Of a stretch of DNA of 16,089 nucleotides, positions 1-6,445 are shown piece by piece. The stretch's first letter is position 1. Every line of letters begins with the position of its first letter. A program made the translations under genes and the position numbers. The notes below the pieces were generated by a model, which saw nothing but the letters and a program-made list of their open reading frames with translations, was not told the DNA's origin and did no database searches. Source of the stretch: Anaerolineales bacterium UBA4826 (GTDB lineage Bacteria > Chloroflexota > Anaerolineae > UBA4142); NCBI GenBank assembly GCA_002400365.1, contig DHFK01000243.1, forward strand, positions 10,183 through 26,271. The letters run 5' to 3'.

Positions 1-18
1 AAATCTGCAATCTGAAAT

Positions 19-540
19 TCACTCTAGCATTTCTTTCAAGAACTTGATGACGGATGGCTCCGACAACGCAACGCTCCCCAACTCCGCCTTGATCGGTCGC
101 GTGTCAATCTCCAATCGCTTATCGCCAATCTCGCGCCGAAACACGAAATCGGCTTGAGGATAACCAACGGCGAGCGAAAGGATCGTCCCGCTTAGATCGC
201 CGAGCGGCATCCGATCAATGTGGCTGTACTGAAACGTCGCCGTGATCGTCGTGCCGACGCCTTGTGCGGAATCAATCGCCAGCGAGCCATTGCATTGCTC
301 TGCCGCCTGCTTCAAGAACGGCAAGCCCAACCCCACGCGCCGCGTCGTGCGCGTCGTCGTGAACGGATCGGCGACGCGGCGCGCCAACTCTGCGTCCATG
401 CCGCGCCCGTTGTCCGCGACGCGAAGCGTCAGTCTGTCCGCGCGCGCGTCCTCAATCACCTCAATCGTCACGAGCGTCGCGCCCGCGTTCAAACTGTTTT
501 CCGCGATGTCGAGAATGTGCAAAGCCAGTTCGCGCAGCAT
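19..540 (-). CDS. GHKL-type ATP-binding protein of a hydrogenase-associated cluster
   Basis: This 173-residue protein has a GHKL (histidine-kinase-like) ATPase fold over about residues 1-105: an N box with E14, N15 and N18, a DNGRG motif at 43-47 that binds ATP, and a GLGL motif at 70-73. There is no phosphoacceptor histidine domain, so it looks like an anti-sigma/SpoIIAB-type kinase or ATP sensor rather than a classical two-component kinase. The last 65 residues form a small extra domain I cannot name. Proteins of this kind sit between the NuoE-like and NuoF-like genes of [FeFe]-hydrogenase clusters, and here it follows a NuoE-like gene in the same direction. The start is well supported because the opening MLRELALHILDIAENS matches the usual N-terminus, but a repeat hairpin directly abuts it and there is no Shine-Dalgarno sequence. 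The biochemical target is unknown. Confidence 0.85.
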   Translation of the reverse strand: MLRELALHILDIAENSLNAGATLVTIEVIEDARADRLTLRVADNGRGMDAELARRVADPFTTTRTTRRVGLGLPFLKQAAEQCNGSLAIDSAQGVGTTITATFQYSHIDRMPLGDLSGTILSLAVGYPQADFVFRREIGDKRLEIDTRPIKAELGSVALSEPSVIKFLKEMLE

Positions 541-590
541 AAGTGGCGAGTGACGAGTGGCGAGTAACGCAATATGCCACCCGCCACTTG
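541..590. repeat. Word-repeat hairpin between the NuoE-like and GHKL genes
   Basis: The whole 50-base gap is made of variants of a seven-base word (GGCGAGT, GACGAGT, GGCGAGT) followed by their complement. AAGTGGCG at 541-548 pairs with CGCCACTT at 582-589, and an inner GTGGC at 558-562 pairs with GCCAC at 576-580. It touches the start codon of one gene and the stop codon of the other. It belongs to the same style of element as the repeats at 1148, 1973, 12460 and 12944. Confidence 0.7.
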
Positions 591-1127
591 TTACACTCTT
601 TCATACTTGCGCAACACCGTCACGACTCGGTCCGGCGTGTTGCGCCCGTGCACGTTATCGTCCACGATGATCGCCGGCGCTTGCGAGCACGCGCCGAGGC
701 AGCGGCAGGGTTCGATCGTAAATTTCCGGTCGGGCGTCGTTTCACCCAACTTGACGCCCAGGAGTTGCTGCGCCTTTTCGATCAGCATCTCCGCGCCGCT
801 AACGTAGCACGCCGTGCCGAGACAGAACGCGACGCGATGCTTGCCGCGCGGCTTCATCGTGAAGAACGAGTAGAACGTGATGACGCCGAAAACATCCTTC
901 AGCGGGATGCGCAGTTTCTCCGCGATGTAATTCTGCATTGGCTTTGACACGTGACCGATCTGCGATTGGATCTCGTTGAGAATCAACATCGTCGAACCGG
1001 CTTTGGGCGCGTGTTCGGCGATGATCGCGTCGATCCTGGCGCGTTGTTCCGCGACCGCCACGGGATCATCTTCAGCGGGTTGTAGCGCCGCCGCCATCAG
1101 CACTGTGCGCAAGTCCTTAGATCGCAT
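591..1127 (-). CDS. NuoE/HydC-like [2Fe-2S] thioredoxin-fold subunit
   Basis: The protein has 178 residues, close to the usual NuoE length. An N-terminal helical region (about 25-90) is followed by a thioredoxin-like ferredoxin domain with the four cluster ligands C102, C107, C143 and C147 (CLGTAC then CLGAC); an extra cysteine, C141, lies next to the third ligand. Family knowledge: such subunits carry electrons beside the flavin-containing NuoF-like subunit in complex I, NAD-dependent formate dehydrogenases and electron-bifurcating [FeFe]-hydrogenases. The neighbouring DRTGG, CBS-GHKL and PHP genes point to the hydrogenase context rather than complex I. A GAGGAG ribosome site lies about seven bases before the ATG. 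The gene could equally serve a formate dehydrogenase; the partner genes lie outside the window. Confidence 0.9.
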   Translation of the reverse strand: MRSKDLRTVLMAAALQPAEDDPVAVAEQRARIDAIIAEHAPKAGSTMLILNEIQSQIGHVSKPMQNYIAEKLRIPLKDVFGVITFYSFFTMKPRGKHRVAFCLGTACYVSGAEMLIEKAQQLLGVKLGETTPDRKFTIEPCRCLGACSQAPAIIVDDNVHGRNTPDRVVTVLRKYERV

Positions 1128-1147
1128 CTACTATCTCCTCATGTCTC

Positions 1148-1204
1148 GGTGGTTAGGTGGTTGGGTGGTTAGGTAGTTCGTTCCAACAACCCAACCACCT
1201 AACC
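1148..1204. repeat. G/T word-repeat dyad between PHP and NuoE-like genes
   Basis: GGTTAGGTGGTTGGG at 1151-1165 pairs perfectly (15 bp) with its complement at 1190-1204 around a 24-base loop. Bases 1148-1174 are identical over 27 bp to 12944-12970. The G-rich strand has GG runs with short loops and could form a two-tetrad quadruplex as well as the hairpin. No T-run follows on either strand, so a simple intrinsic terminator is not evident. Confidence 0.8.
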
Positions 1205-1220
1205 ATCCGTCCACCACTCC

Positions 1221-1955
1221 TCACGCATCACGTATCACGAATCGCTTTCCCTTCAGCGCCCTCCGCAAACTCTCCACGCTGCGCGTCTCCAACTCGAATT
1301 CCGTTACTGCCGAGCCGATCGCATCCAGCCAGTGCGCGTCCGACGCGCGGATCAACGCGATATTTTCGGGTAGGCGAAAGCGCCGGCGCGCTTCTGCGGC
1401 AGAGATGCGCCGCGAGAGTTCCGCCGCGACGACGTTCAAGCCAGGAGGGAAAAAGCCCAGGGTCGGAATCAGACCATACGCCGGGCGATCAATGTGCGCC
1501 GGAATCGCCAGTCCGCCCAGCGCGTCCACCCGCGCGACCGCGCGTTCCAACGCAATGTTCGCCGCGATGGATCGCATCCGCTCATCGCGCCGCACAAAAT
1601 CGCCGGCGGCATCTACGACGAACTGCTCGCCGAGCGCTTCGGCGCGGTTTCGCAGATTCGGCAGCGCGCGATCAACCTCGAATTGCCAGGCGGCTGATTG
1701 CTCCAGCGTATCGAACAAGCAGACCAGGTGCACTTCTTCGCGCGTCAGCAGTTCCATGCCGGGCAGAACGCGCAGCCCCGTGCCGCGCGCCGCGTCCATC
1801 ACCGCTGCAGCGTTCGCGCTCGCATTGTGATCGGCGATCGCGATTAGATCGAGTCCGGCTTGCAGCGCGCGCTCCACGATCAGCGGCGGGATCATCTCGA
1901 CCTCACCGCACGGCGAGAGGACGGTGTGAATGTGCAGGTCGGCACGAACTAGCAT
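1221..1955 (-). CDS. PHP-domain metal-dependent phosphoesterase
   Basis: The protein has 244 residues from the chosen start. PHP-fold metal ligands are visible: H8 and H10 in DLHIHT, D42 and H43 in ADHN, E68, H76, H154, and D206/H208 in SDAH. The family hydrolyses phosphoesters, often with two or three metal ions, but this short stand-alone type has no assigned substrate. PHP genes of this type occur beside DRTGG, CBS-GHKL and NuoE-like genes in [FeFe]-hydrogenase clusters, suggesting a role in regulating or maturing that enzyme (inference). An ATG seven codons upstream also opens the frame, but conserved PHP proteins begin a few residues before DLHIHT, so 1955 is preferred. There is no Shine-Dalgarno sequence before it because a word-repeat region begins right there. 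Confidence 0.85.
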   Translation of the reverse strand: MLVRADLHIHTVLSPCGEVEMIPPLIVERALQAGLDLIAIADHNASANAAAVMDAARGTGLRVLPGMELLTREEVHLVCLFDTLEQSAAWQFEVDRALPNLRNRAEALGEQFVVDAAGDFVRRDERMRSIAANIALERAVARVDALGGLAIPAHIDRPAYGLIPTLGFFPPGLNVVAAELSRRISAAEARRRFRLPENIALIRASDAHWLDAIGSAVTEFELETRSVESLRRALKGKRFVIRDA

Positions 1956-1972
1956 AAGGCGTATGGCGTGTC

Positions 1973-2051
1973 GCAAATGGCAGATGGCGTATCGCGTTTG
2001 GCAGATCGTTGTTGCCCATTGGCTATCTGCCAGATGCTATTCGCCATTTGC
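1973..2051. repeat. Word-repeat dyad between the DRTGG and PHP genes
   Basis: The gap 1956-2061 is made of variants of short words such as ATGGCGTAT, AAATGGC and TGGCAGAT, then their complements. GCAAATGGC at 1973-1981 pairs with GCCATTTGC at 2043-2051, and inside it TGGCAGAT at 1999-2006 pairs with ATCTGCCA at 2025-2032. It separates two genes that otherwise look co-transcribed. Confidence 0.75.
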
Positions 2052-2061
2052 TATCAGCCGT

Positions 2062-2406
2062 TCATTCCTGCGCGCTCAGCCCAAGATGAGTGAGTTGCCC
2101 AACCACCCAAAATGTCGTGTGCGGTGTAGAGAGCAGCGGAACCTTCTCGGCGTTCGCTTTCGCAATGACCTCTTCAGGCACTGGCACGCCTTCGGTGATG
2201 ATGACTGCCGCGACTTCGAGCAACGCCGCGATCGCAACGACGTTAGGATGCGCTTGCAGCGTGACCCACACATTGCCGGTCTTGGCGCGCGCCATGACGC
2301 ACGACAGCAGGTCGGCGCTGTAACCGCCGGTGATCTGACGATTCAGCGCGGCGTTTCCTGCGACAACCTGCAACCCTAACGCCTGGACGATCTCACGCAC
2401 GATCAC
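2062..2406 (-). CDS. DRTGG-domain protein (first of two)
   Basis: This 114-residue protein fits a single DRTGG domain, the small alpha/beta fold also found in the middle of some phosphotransacetylases and in CBS proteins. The glycine-rich segment ITGGYSADLLS (about 25-35) is the typical signature. It is probably a ligand-binding or regulatory protein, but no ligand is known. It starts with GTG, which overlaps the TGA stop of the CBS-GHKL gene (GTGA), a sign of translational coupling. A second DRTGG protein is encoded just upstream in the same run, and the pair flanks the CBS-GHKL ATPase; this arrangement is known from hydrogenase clusters. Confidence 0.85.
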   Translation of the reverse strand: MIVREIVQALGLQVVAGNAALNRQITGGYSADLLSCVMARAKTGNVWVTLQAHPNVVAIAALLEVAAVIITEGVPVPEEVIAKANAEKVPLLSTPHTTFWVVGQLTHLGLSAQE

Positions 2407-3368
2407 GGCTTACCTCTTTGCGCGTTTCCATTACCGCTCGCGGATGGCGGCTCAAACACGTGCAGACGAATCGTGATTCCCAAAGTGGTGCCTTGCCCGA
2501 CTTGCGATTCCAAGCGCATTTGGTCGGCGCACTTGCGAATGTTCTTTAGCCCCATGCCGGCGCCAAAGCCCATCTGACGAATTTCGGGCGGAGTCGTGGT
2601 ATAGCCGGGTTCTTCCAGCGCGCGGCGCAGATCGGCGATGCCGGGTCCATCGTCTTCGACCGTTAATTTGAGTTCCGAAGAATCCACCTCGGCCGTGATC
2701 TGTCCGCCGTGATCCGCGTGGATGATCAGATTCATCTCGGCTTCGTACGACGCGATCGCCGCGCGGCGCACGATTTGCGGATCCGCGCCCACGCGCGTCA
2801 GCGCGCGCTTGATGCGGCTCGACGCGTTGCCGCCGTGCGTAAAATCGCGCGGCGCGACCTTGTAGCGCAGCAGTAGACTCGTGTCGTCCGATTCGACGTC
2901 GCGAAAAATATGGCTGGCGCGATAGCGACAAATCTCCTCGTCCTGGGTCTCCGCCTCGACTTCGTGCAACAAGCCGCGCGTGATGTCGCCTTTGGTCAAG
3001 ATGCCAACCAGTTCGCCCCACGCGTTCACCACCGGCAAACGTCCCACCCCGGTCTGCTGAAACTTTTGCGCCGCGGTGTCCACCGCATCGGCTTCGCGCA
3101 CGGTAATCAGGTTCGAACTCATGCGCTCGCCGACGAACGCGTTGAACGCGCCCTCTTCCAGCGCCCGCACCAGGTCCTCGATGCTGATGACGCCGACCAG
3201 ATCGCCGTCGTCGTTCACGACCGGCGCGCCGCTGATGCGATGCTTGCGCATCAGTTCTTGCAGTTCCGAGAGGGGCGTGCCCGGCGTCACGGTGATCACG
3301 TTGCGCGTCATTACCTGACCGACGCGAAACTCCAATTTCTGAACGCGCGTGATCTCTTGAGCGCCCAC
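2403..3368 (-). CDS. CBS-CBS-GHKL regulatory ATPase
   Basis: This 321-residue protein has two CBS domains (about 14-72 and 78-136) joined to a GHKL ATPase domain (about 160-305). The ATPase has an N box with E209, E211 and N213, a DDGPG motif at 239-243 and a GFGAGMGL glycine loop at 267-274. CBS pairs usually sense adenine nucleotides, so the protein may link energy or redox state to phosphorylation of a partner, in the manner of anti-sigma kinases (inference). It starts with GTG, six bases after the preceding DRTGG stop, and its own stop overlaps the next start, so the three genes are tightly coupled. The C-terminal 16 residues are polar and probably disordered. There is no DNA-binding or membrane segment. 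Confidence 0.9.
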   Translation of the reverse strand: MGAQEITRVQKLEFRVGQVMTRNVITVTPGTPLSELQELMRKHRISGAPVVNDDGDLVGVISIEDLVRALEEGAFNAFVGERMSSNLITVREADAVDTAAQKFQQTGVGRLPVVNAWGELVGILTKGDITRGLLHEVEAETQDEEICRYRASHIFRDVESDDTSLLLRYKVAPRDFTHGGNASSRIKRALTRVGADPQIVRRAAIASYEAEMNLIIHADHGGQITAEVDSSELKLTVEDDGPGIADLRRALEEPGYTTTPPEIRQMGFGAGMGLKNIRKCADQMRLESQVGQGTTLGITIRLHVFEPPSASGNGNAQRGKP

Positions 3369-3374
3369 GCTGGG

Positions 3375-3728
3375 TCATTCCACCCGACGCGCCGGTTGTA
3401 CGCCCGCCGCGTACAATTTGCCGCACGCCTCGAACATGCCGAGGCGCGTCACGATCAAAGGGATGCCCGTTTCGTTCGAGAGCCGAACGGCATCGTGGCT
3501 CGGCATTTTGTTCTTGACGAACAAGACGCCCGCGGCGTCCACCATCTCGGCGGTGCGTACGACCTGGGGATTTGTAATTTCAGTGATGATCAGAGTAGTA
3601 TGGGGTTTTGCGTGCGCGAGGACGTCGCTAAGCAAAGCGGTTTCGAAACCAAACTCCACTTGGCGCGCGTGGTTGAACTCGTTCAGTGCGCGACCACCGA
3701 CAATTTCGATAACTTGACCAAGCCGCAT
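3375..3728 (-). CDS. DRTGG-like domain protein (second), first gene of the run
   Basis: This 117-residue protein is of the same size and general fold as the DRTGG protein at 2062-2406 and likely derives from the same family, though the glycine motif is weaker. Similarities include a first strand ending in the GLGQV/IVREI-type start and a C-terminal 'GIPLIVT...' strand matching 'KVPLLST...'. It opens the six-gene run and has a good GAGGAG ribosome site. Between its ATG and the next gene lie the candidate promoter and direct repeats. A regulatory or ligand-binding role is inferred from context; no catalytic residues can be named. Confidence 0.75.
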   Translation of the reverse strand: MRLGQVIEIVGGRALNEFNHARQVEFGFETALLSDVLAHAKPHTTLIITEITNPQVVRTAEMVDAAGVLFVKNKMPSHDAVRLSNETGIPLIVTRLGMFEACGKLYAAGVQPARRVE

Positions 3729-3799
3729 TGCTTGCTCCTCAAGGTCAGGATTGAAAAGCGCGTGGAACTGTGACCGCAGTGACGCTCAATACGCAGAAT

Positions 3800-3805
3800 A
3801 GTATA
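3800..3805 (-). promoter_or_regulatory. Candidate -10 box of the hydrogenase-associated run
   Basis: On the minus strand TATACT stands 72 bases before the ATG at 3728. At the normal 15-18 bp spacing the -35 position reads only ACTCGA or TCGATT, a poor match to TTGACA. A good -10 without a -35, overlapped by direct repeats, is typical of activator-dependent promoters, but transcription has not been shown. Confidence 0.5.
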
Positions 3806-3814
3806 ACGGAGGCA

Positions 3815-3844
3815 AGTCCAAATCGAGTCCAAAGGAGGTCAAAG
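3815..3844 (-). promoter_or_regulatory. Three direct repeats with 11-bp period upstream of the -10 box
   Basis: AGTCCAAA at 3815-3822 and again at 3826-3833, with a degenerate third copy GGTCAAAG at 3837-3844, recur every 11 bp (one helical turn). On the transcribed minus strand they read TTTGGACT and occupy the place of the missing -35 box. This layout resembles sites for OmpR/PhoB-family response regulators; the regulator is unknown. Confidence 0.5.
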
Positions 3845-3866
3845 TGTAGGACAAATTTGTCCTACA
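3845..3866. promoter_or_regulatory. 22-bp perfect palindrome at the radical SAM stop codon
   Basis: TGTAGGACAAA is followed immediately by its exact complement, giving a gapless 22-bp palindrome; after one mismatch three more bases pair on each side. It contains the stop codon of the radical SAM gene and lies next to the direct repeats of the hydrogenase-associated run. It could be an operator for a dimeric regulator, or a terminator for plus-strand transcripts (TTTT follows on that strand). Sigma-independent termination on the minus strand is less likely because no T-run follows directly. Confidence 0.55.
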
Positions 3867-5007
3867 TTTTCAGGGAAGGGAACAATGCAAGTTGCTGCGT
3901 CGGCGCGCGACCATCCAGCAGAATGAACGGCGCGGCGCGCTTTTCATCCGCGCCGACGCGCGCCAGTTGTTCGATCGCCCGGAACTTGCGCGTTCGGCGC
4001 ATCTGGAGAATGCGCTGCGCGGAAATCGGACCGATGCCGGGAACGCGCAGCAATTGCTCTTTGCTCGCGCGGTTCAATTCGATGGGAAAGAACTCGGGGT
4101 GATTGACTGCCCAGACCGTTTTGGGATCGGACTCGGTCGGCAGGTTGCCGCGCGGATCAAAGATCACATCGTCGAAAGTAAAACCGTACCGGCGGAACAG
4201 GAAATCGGTCTGATACAAACGATGCTCGCGAATGAGCGGCGTCGGCGCGTGTCCGTCGAGCGGCGTATCGGGCACCGGCTGGAACGCAGAAAAATATGCC
4301 CGCGCGAGACCAACTTCGCGGTACAACTGTGTTGTCCGCGCCACGATCTCGCGATCGCTTTCCCCCGCCGCGCCGACGACGAATTGCGTCGTCATCGTCT
4401 TGTCGCGGAGCGTCGGGTTGTCGGCAATCAGGCGCCGGGCGATCTGCAGCGGCGCGAGCAATTCTTCGCTGTAGCGTTTGGTGGACGACAACTTGGACAA
4501 ATGCTCTGACGACGGCGCTTCGAGATTGACCGACACGCGATCGGCCAGTTGCAGCGCGCGCTCGATCGCGGCGGGTTCTGCGCCGGGCATGAGTTTCAAA
4601 TGCAAATAGCCGCGGAAAGCGTACTTGCCGCGCAATAGTTCGGCGGTCGCCAACATACGCTCCATCGTGCGCGTGCCGCCGCCGACCACGCCGCTGGAAA
4701 TGAAAATCGCTTCGGCAAGATTCGCGCGCTGGATTTGATCGAAAGTCTCCGCGAGTTCGTCCGGCTTGAACGTCGTGCGCGGTTGGTCGCGCCCGCGCCG
4801 CGTCGCGCAGTAAAAGCAATCCTTCTCGCACGCGTTCGTCTGCAGAATCTTGAGCATCTTGACCGTGCGACCATCGGGACGCACCGCCGGGTAAATCCAG
4901 CGCCCGATGTCGTCGCGGACGCGCGTCTGACCTTCGCCGCACTTGCCACACGCGAGATCGGCTTGCGCGCCCGCGCCTAGCAAGTCGAGTTTTTGCAGTG
5001 TGTCCAT
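3862..5007 (-). CDS. Radical SAM protein with helix-hairpin-helix tail (putative DNA modification/repair)
   Basis: From the chosen start the protein has 381 residues. The radical SAM cluster motif CEKDCFYC gives C60, C64 and C67, and a CGKC pair (C20, C23) lies before it. A TIM-barrel core follows, then a C-terminal helix-hairpin-helix with VPGIGPISAQRIL that would bind DNA. This architecture is that of the 'putative DNA modification/repair radical SAM' family; the reaction is not known. The frame is open up to 5070, but a consensus promoter (TTGACA, 17 bp, TATAAT) lies at 5027-5055 inside that extension, and a GTGAGG ribosome site precedes the ATG at 5007, so the short form is right. The partner gene often found beside this family (a DUF4130 protein) is not in this window. 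Confidence 0.9.
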   Translation of the reverse strand: MDTLQKLDLLGAGAQADLACGKCGEGQTRVRDDIGRWIYPAVRPDGRTVKMLKILQTNACEKDCFYCATRRGRDQPRTTFKPDELAETFDQIQRANLAEAIFISSGVVGGGTRTMERMLATAELLRGKYAFRGYLHLKLMPGAEPAAIERALQLADRVSVNLEAPSSEHLSKLSSTKRYSEELLAPLQIARRLIADNPTLRDKTMTTQFVVGAAGESDREIVARTTQLYREVGLARAYFSAFQPVPDTPLDGHAPTPLIREHRLYQTDFLFRRYGFTFDDVIFDPRGNLPTESDPKTVWAVNHPEFFPIELNRASKEQLLRVPGIGPISAQRILQMRRTRKFRAIEQLARVGADEKRAAPFILLDGRAPTQQLALFPSLKM

Positions 5008-5026
5008 TGTTGCCTCACCGGACACC

Positions 5027-5055
5027 ATTATAGGGAACAGGCGTTCGGATGTCAA
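5027..5055 (-). promoter_or_regulatory. Consensus sigma70-type promoter of the radical SAM gene
   Basis: On the minus strand TTGACA (5050-5055) and TATAAT (5027-5032) are both perfect and are separated by 17 bp. Transcription should start around 5020, leaving a very short leader before the ATG at 5007. Confidence 0.8.
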
Positions 5056-5068
5056 AGGTAAGTTCGGC

Positions 5069-5085
5069 AAAAAAACGCAAAAAAA
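5069..5085. promoter_or_regulatory. Two phased A-tracts between divergent promoters
   Basis: Seven-A runs at 5069-5075 and 5079-5085 have centres 10 bp apart, i.e. in helical phase, so the DNA should be bent here. They lie just upstream of the -35 boxes of both divergent promoters, where UP elements act. Confidence 0.45.
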
Positions 5086-5091
5086 CGCCTA

Positions 5092-5120
5092 TTGACGCCC
5101 AGCGCGATCCGGTTTAGAAT
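5092..5120 (+). promoter_or_regulatory. Sigma70-type promoter of the NYN gene
   Basis: TTGACG (5092-5097), a 17-bp spacer and TAGAAT (5115-5120) match the consensus with two changes in all. The leader to the ATG at 5209 would be about 80 bases. Confidence 0.7.
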
Positions 5121-5208
5121 AGCACCCAGAATCGGCACCTTACCAATCGCATAGCCAGTCGTTCGCGTGTTGCGTCTCGTTTTTTCTTAGGCCCAAGGAG
5201 GTTTTTGC

Positions 5209-6051
5209 ATGGCTGAGAACGAAGTTGCTTTGTTTATTGACTTTGAGAACATACGCTACGGATTGAAAAACAACTATGGACGCGAACCCGATCCGCAACT
5301 GCTGATGGGCAAGGCGCGCAAGTACGGTCCGGTTTCACAGGCATTCGCTTACGCCGACTTTACCGAACATCCCGACTATTTTCGGCGCAAGCTCGAAGTC
5401 GCCGGCATCACGCCGCGCGACATCCCCCGCCGCAGCCCCGACGTCGCTCACAAAAGTTCATCGGACATGGCAATGCTGATGGACATCATTGACTGCTTGC
5501 TCGACCGTCCGCTAGTTGGTACATTGATCCTGATGACCGGCGACAGCGATTTCATTCGCGTGGTCGCGCGGGCGCGACATCGCTTTGGAAAAAAAGTGAT
5601 CATCTCTGGCGTGCCGGGCAGCGTCTCGAACGATCTCATCGCCTCGGCAGACGCCGCCGATCCCATGATCGAGCCGGAGTGGGTTCCCGTGACCGCGCAG
5701 CCGGAACCGCCGGCGCCACCCGCATTTGATTTCGCTTTGCCCCCGGAAAACTCCACTTTCGACTCGGAACTCTCTAGCCTCGAGCGCGAACTGATCCGAC
5801 TGATTGATCGTCTCGACCGAACCAAGCCGTACCTCACTTTCCTGTTTGTCAAGACTCATGCGTTGTCCCCGACCAGTCAGCTTAACATCAGTCCAATGCA
5901 AGTGGATATGGTTTTGACAAAGTTCAAAGAGCGCGGCATCTTGCGCGATGAAGTGCGTGAGCAAGACGGTCGCACCCTGCGTTTCCTCTACTTGATCCGC
6001 GAGCATCCGCTCGTTCAGCACATCTTGAAGGAAACGCTCAATTCGGTTTGA
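5209..6051 (+). CDS. NYN-domain (PIN-like) protein with C-terminal winged-helix-like domain
   Basis: The protein has 280 residues. Residues 5-155 form an NYN domain of the LabA/DUF88 type: acidic residues D11 (FIDFEN), D86 and D112/D114 (TGDSDF) form the likely metal site of a PIN-fold nuclease, with N14 in the first motif. A proline-rich linker (about 161-180) leads to a helical region at 186-275 resembling a winged helix, possibly for nucleic acid binding. NYN proteins are expected to cut RNA, but the substrate of this group is not known. AAGGAGG at 5195-5201 is a strong ribosome site, and a good promoter lies upstream. The gene is single and ends at a bidirectional terminator. Confidence 0.85.
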   Translation: MAENEVALFIDFENIRYGLKNNYGREPDPQLLMGKARKYGPVSQAFAYADFTEHPDYFRRKLEVAGITPRDIPRRSPDVAHKSSSDMAMLMDIIDCLLDRPLVGTLILMTGDSDFIRVVARARHRFGKKVIISGVPGSVSNDLIASADAADPMIEPEWVPVTAQPEPPAPPAFDFALPPENSTFDSELSSLERELIRLIDRLDRTKPYLTFLFVKTHALSPTSQLNISPMQVDMVLTKFKERGILRDEVREQDGRTLRFLYLIREHPLVQHILKETLNSV

Positions 6052-6090
6052 TTGCACGACACAAGCGCGGCGCGCGACGACTTTAGAAAA

Positions 6091-6119
6091 ACAAGGGAGA
6101 CCGGTGAGGTCTCCCTTGT
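6091..6119. terminator. Bidirectional intrinsic terminator
   Basis: ACAAGGGAGACC (6091-6102) and its exact complement (6108-6119) form a 12-bp stem with a five-base loop. CGTTTGTTT follows on the plus strand, and an A-run before it gives TTTTCTAA on the minus strand. It lies between the ends of the NYN gene (plus) and the small membrane protein gene (minus) and probably serves both. Confidence 0.85.
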
Positions 6120-6150
6120 CGTTTGTTTCCGATCCCATGGCTCGAACGAT

Positions 6151-6438
6151 CTACTTGCGCTGTTCTTTGGACCACGCCTGGACTTGCTTCGCGAGCGATG
6201 CGACGACCGTTATCAATTGCACCACCTCGCGCAGCGACCAACTACGCCCGCCCCGGTCGTTGGTGGGGGTAGATTGGACTGCGGGTCTGCGCCCGGCAAT
6301 GAGCGCCGCCATCAGCGCGCCGGCAATCCCGCCCGCAATGCCGCCGATGAGCGCGGGGTACGCTTCGCTCTTGCGGATTTCTTTGGCGACCGCGTTCACG
6401 CGAACCATGAGCGCTTGCGCGTCAAATTGATCTTCCAT
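6151..6438 (-). CDS. Small glycine-zipper membrane protein, function unknown
   Basis: This 95-residue protein has a charged N-terminus, one membrane segment at about 27-49 with a GxxxG-like glycine pattern (GGIAGGIAGA), a polar loop and a C-terminal amphipathic helix (70-95). Glycine patterns of this kind favour helix packing or oligomerisation in the membrane. GTGAGGA is the ribosome site. It begins seven bases after the end of the preceding membrane-protein gene, so the two are almost surely co-expressed. I do not recognise the family. Confidence 0.65.
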   Translation of the reverse strand: MEDQFDAQALMVRVNAVAKEIRKSEAYPALIGGIAGGIAGALMAALIAGRRPAVQSTPTNDRGGRSWSLREVVQLITVVASLAKQVQAWSKEQRK

Positions 6439-6445
6439 AGATTCC

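Noticed and set aside
541..590. CRISPR-like or other regular array in the tandem words
   Set aside because: Units are 7-10 bases, degenerate, and have no spacers; the pattern is a dyad, not a repeat-spacer array.
1148..1204. Intrinsic terminator after the PHP gene
   Set aside because: The stem is long but the loop is 24 bases and there is no T-run on either strand.
3845..3866. Rex, Fnr or LexA box
   Set aside because: Half-site TGTAGGACAAA does not match TTGTG-N8-CACAA, TTGAT-N4-ATCAA or the LexA sites I know.
5008..5070. 21-residue N-terminal extension of the radical SAM protein
   Set aside because: The consensus -35 and -10 boxes lie inside it, so the extension cannot be transcribed from that promoter.
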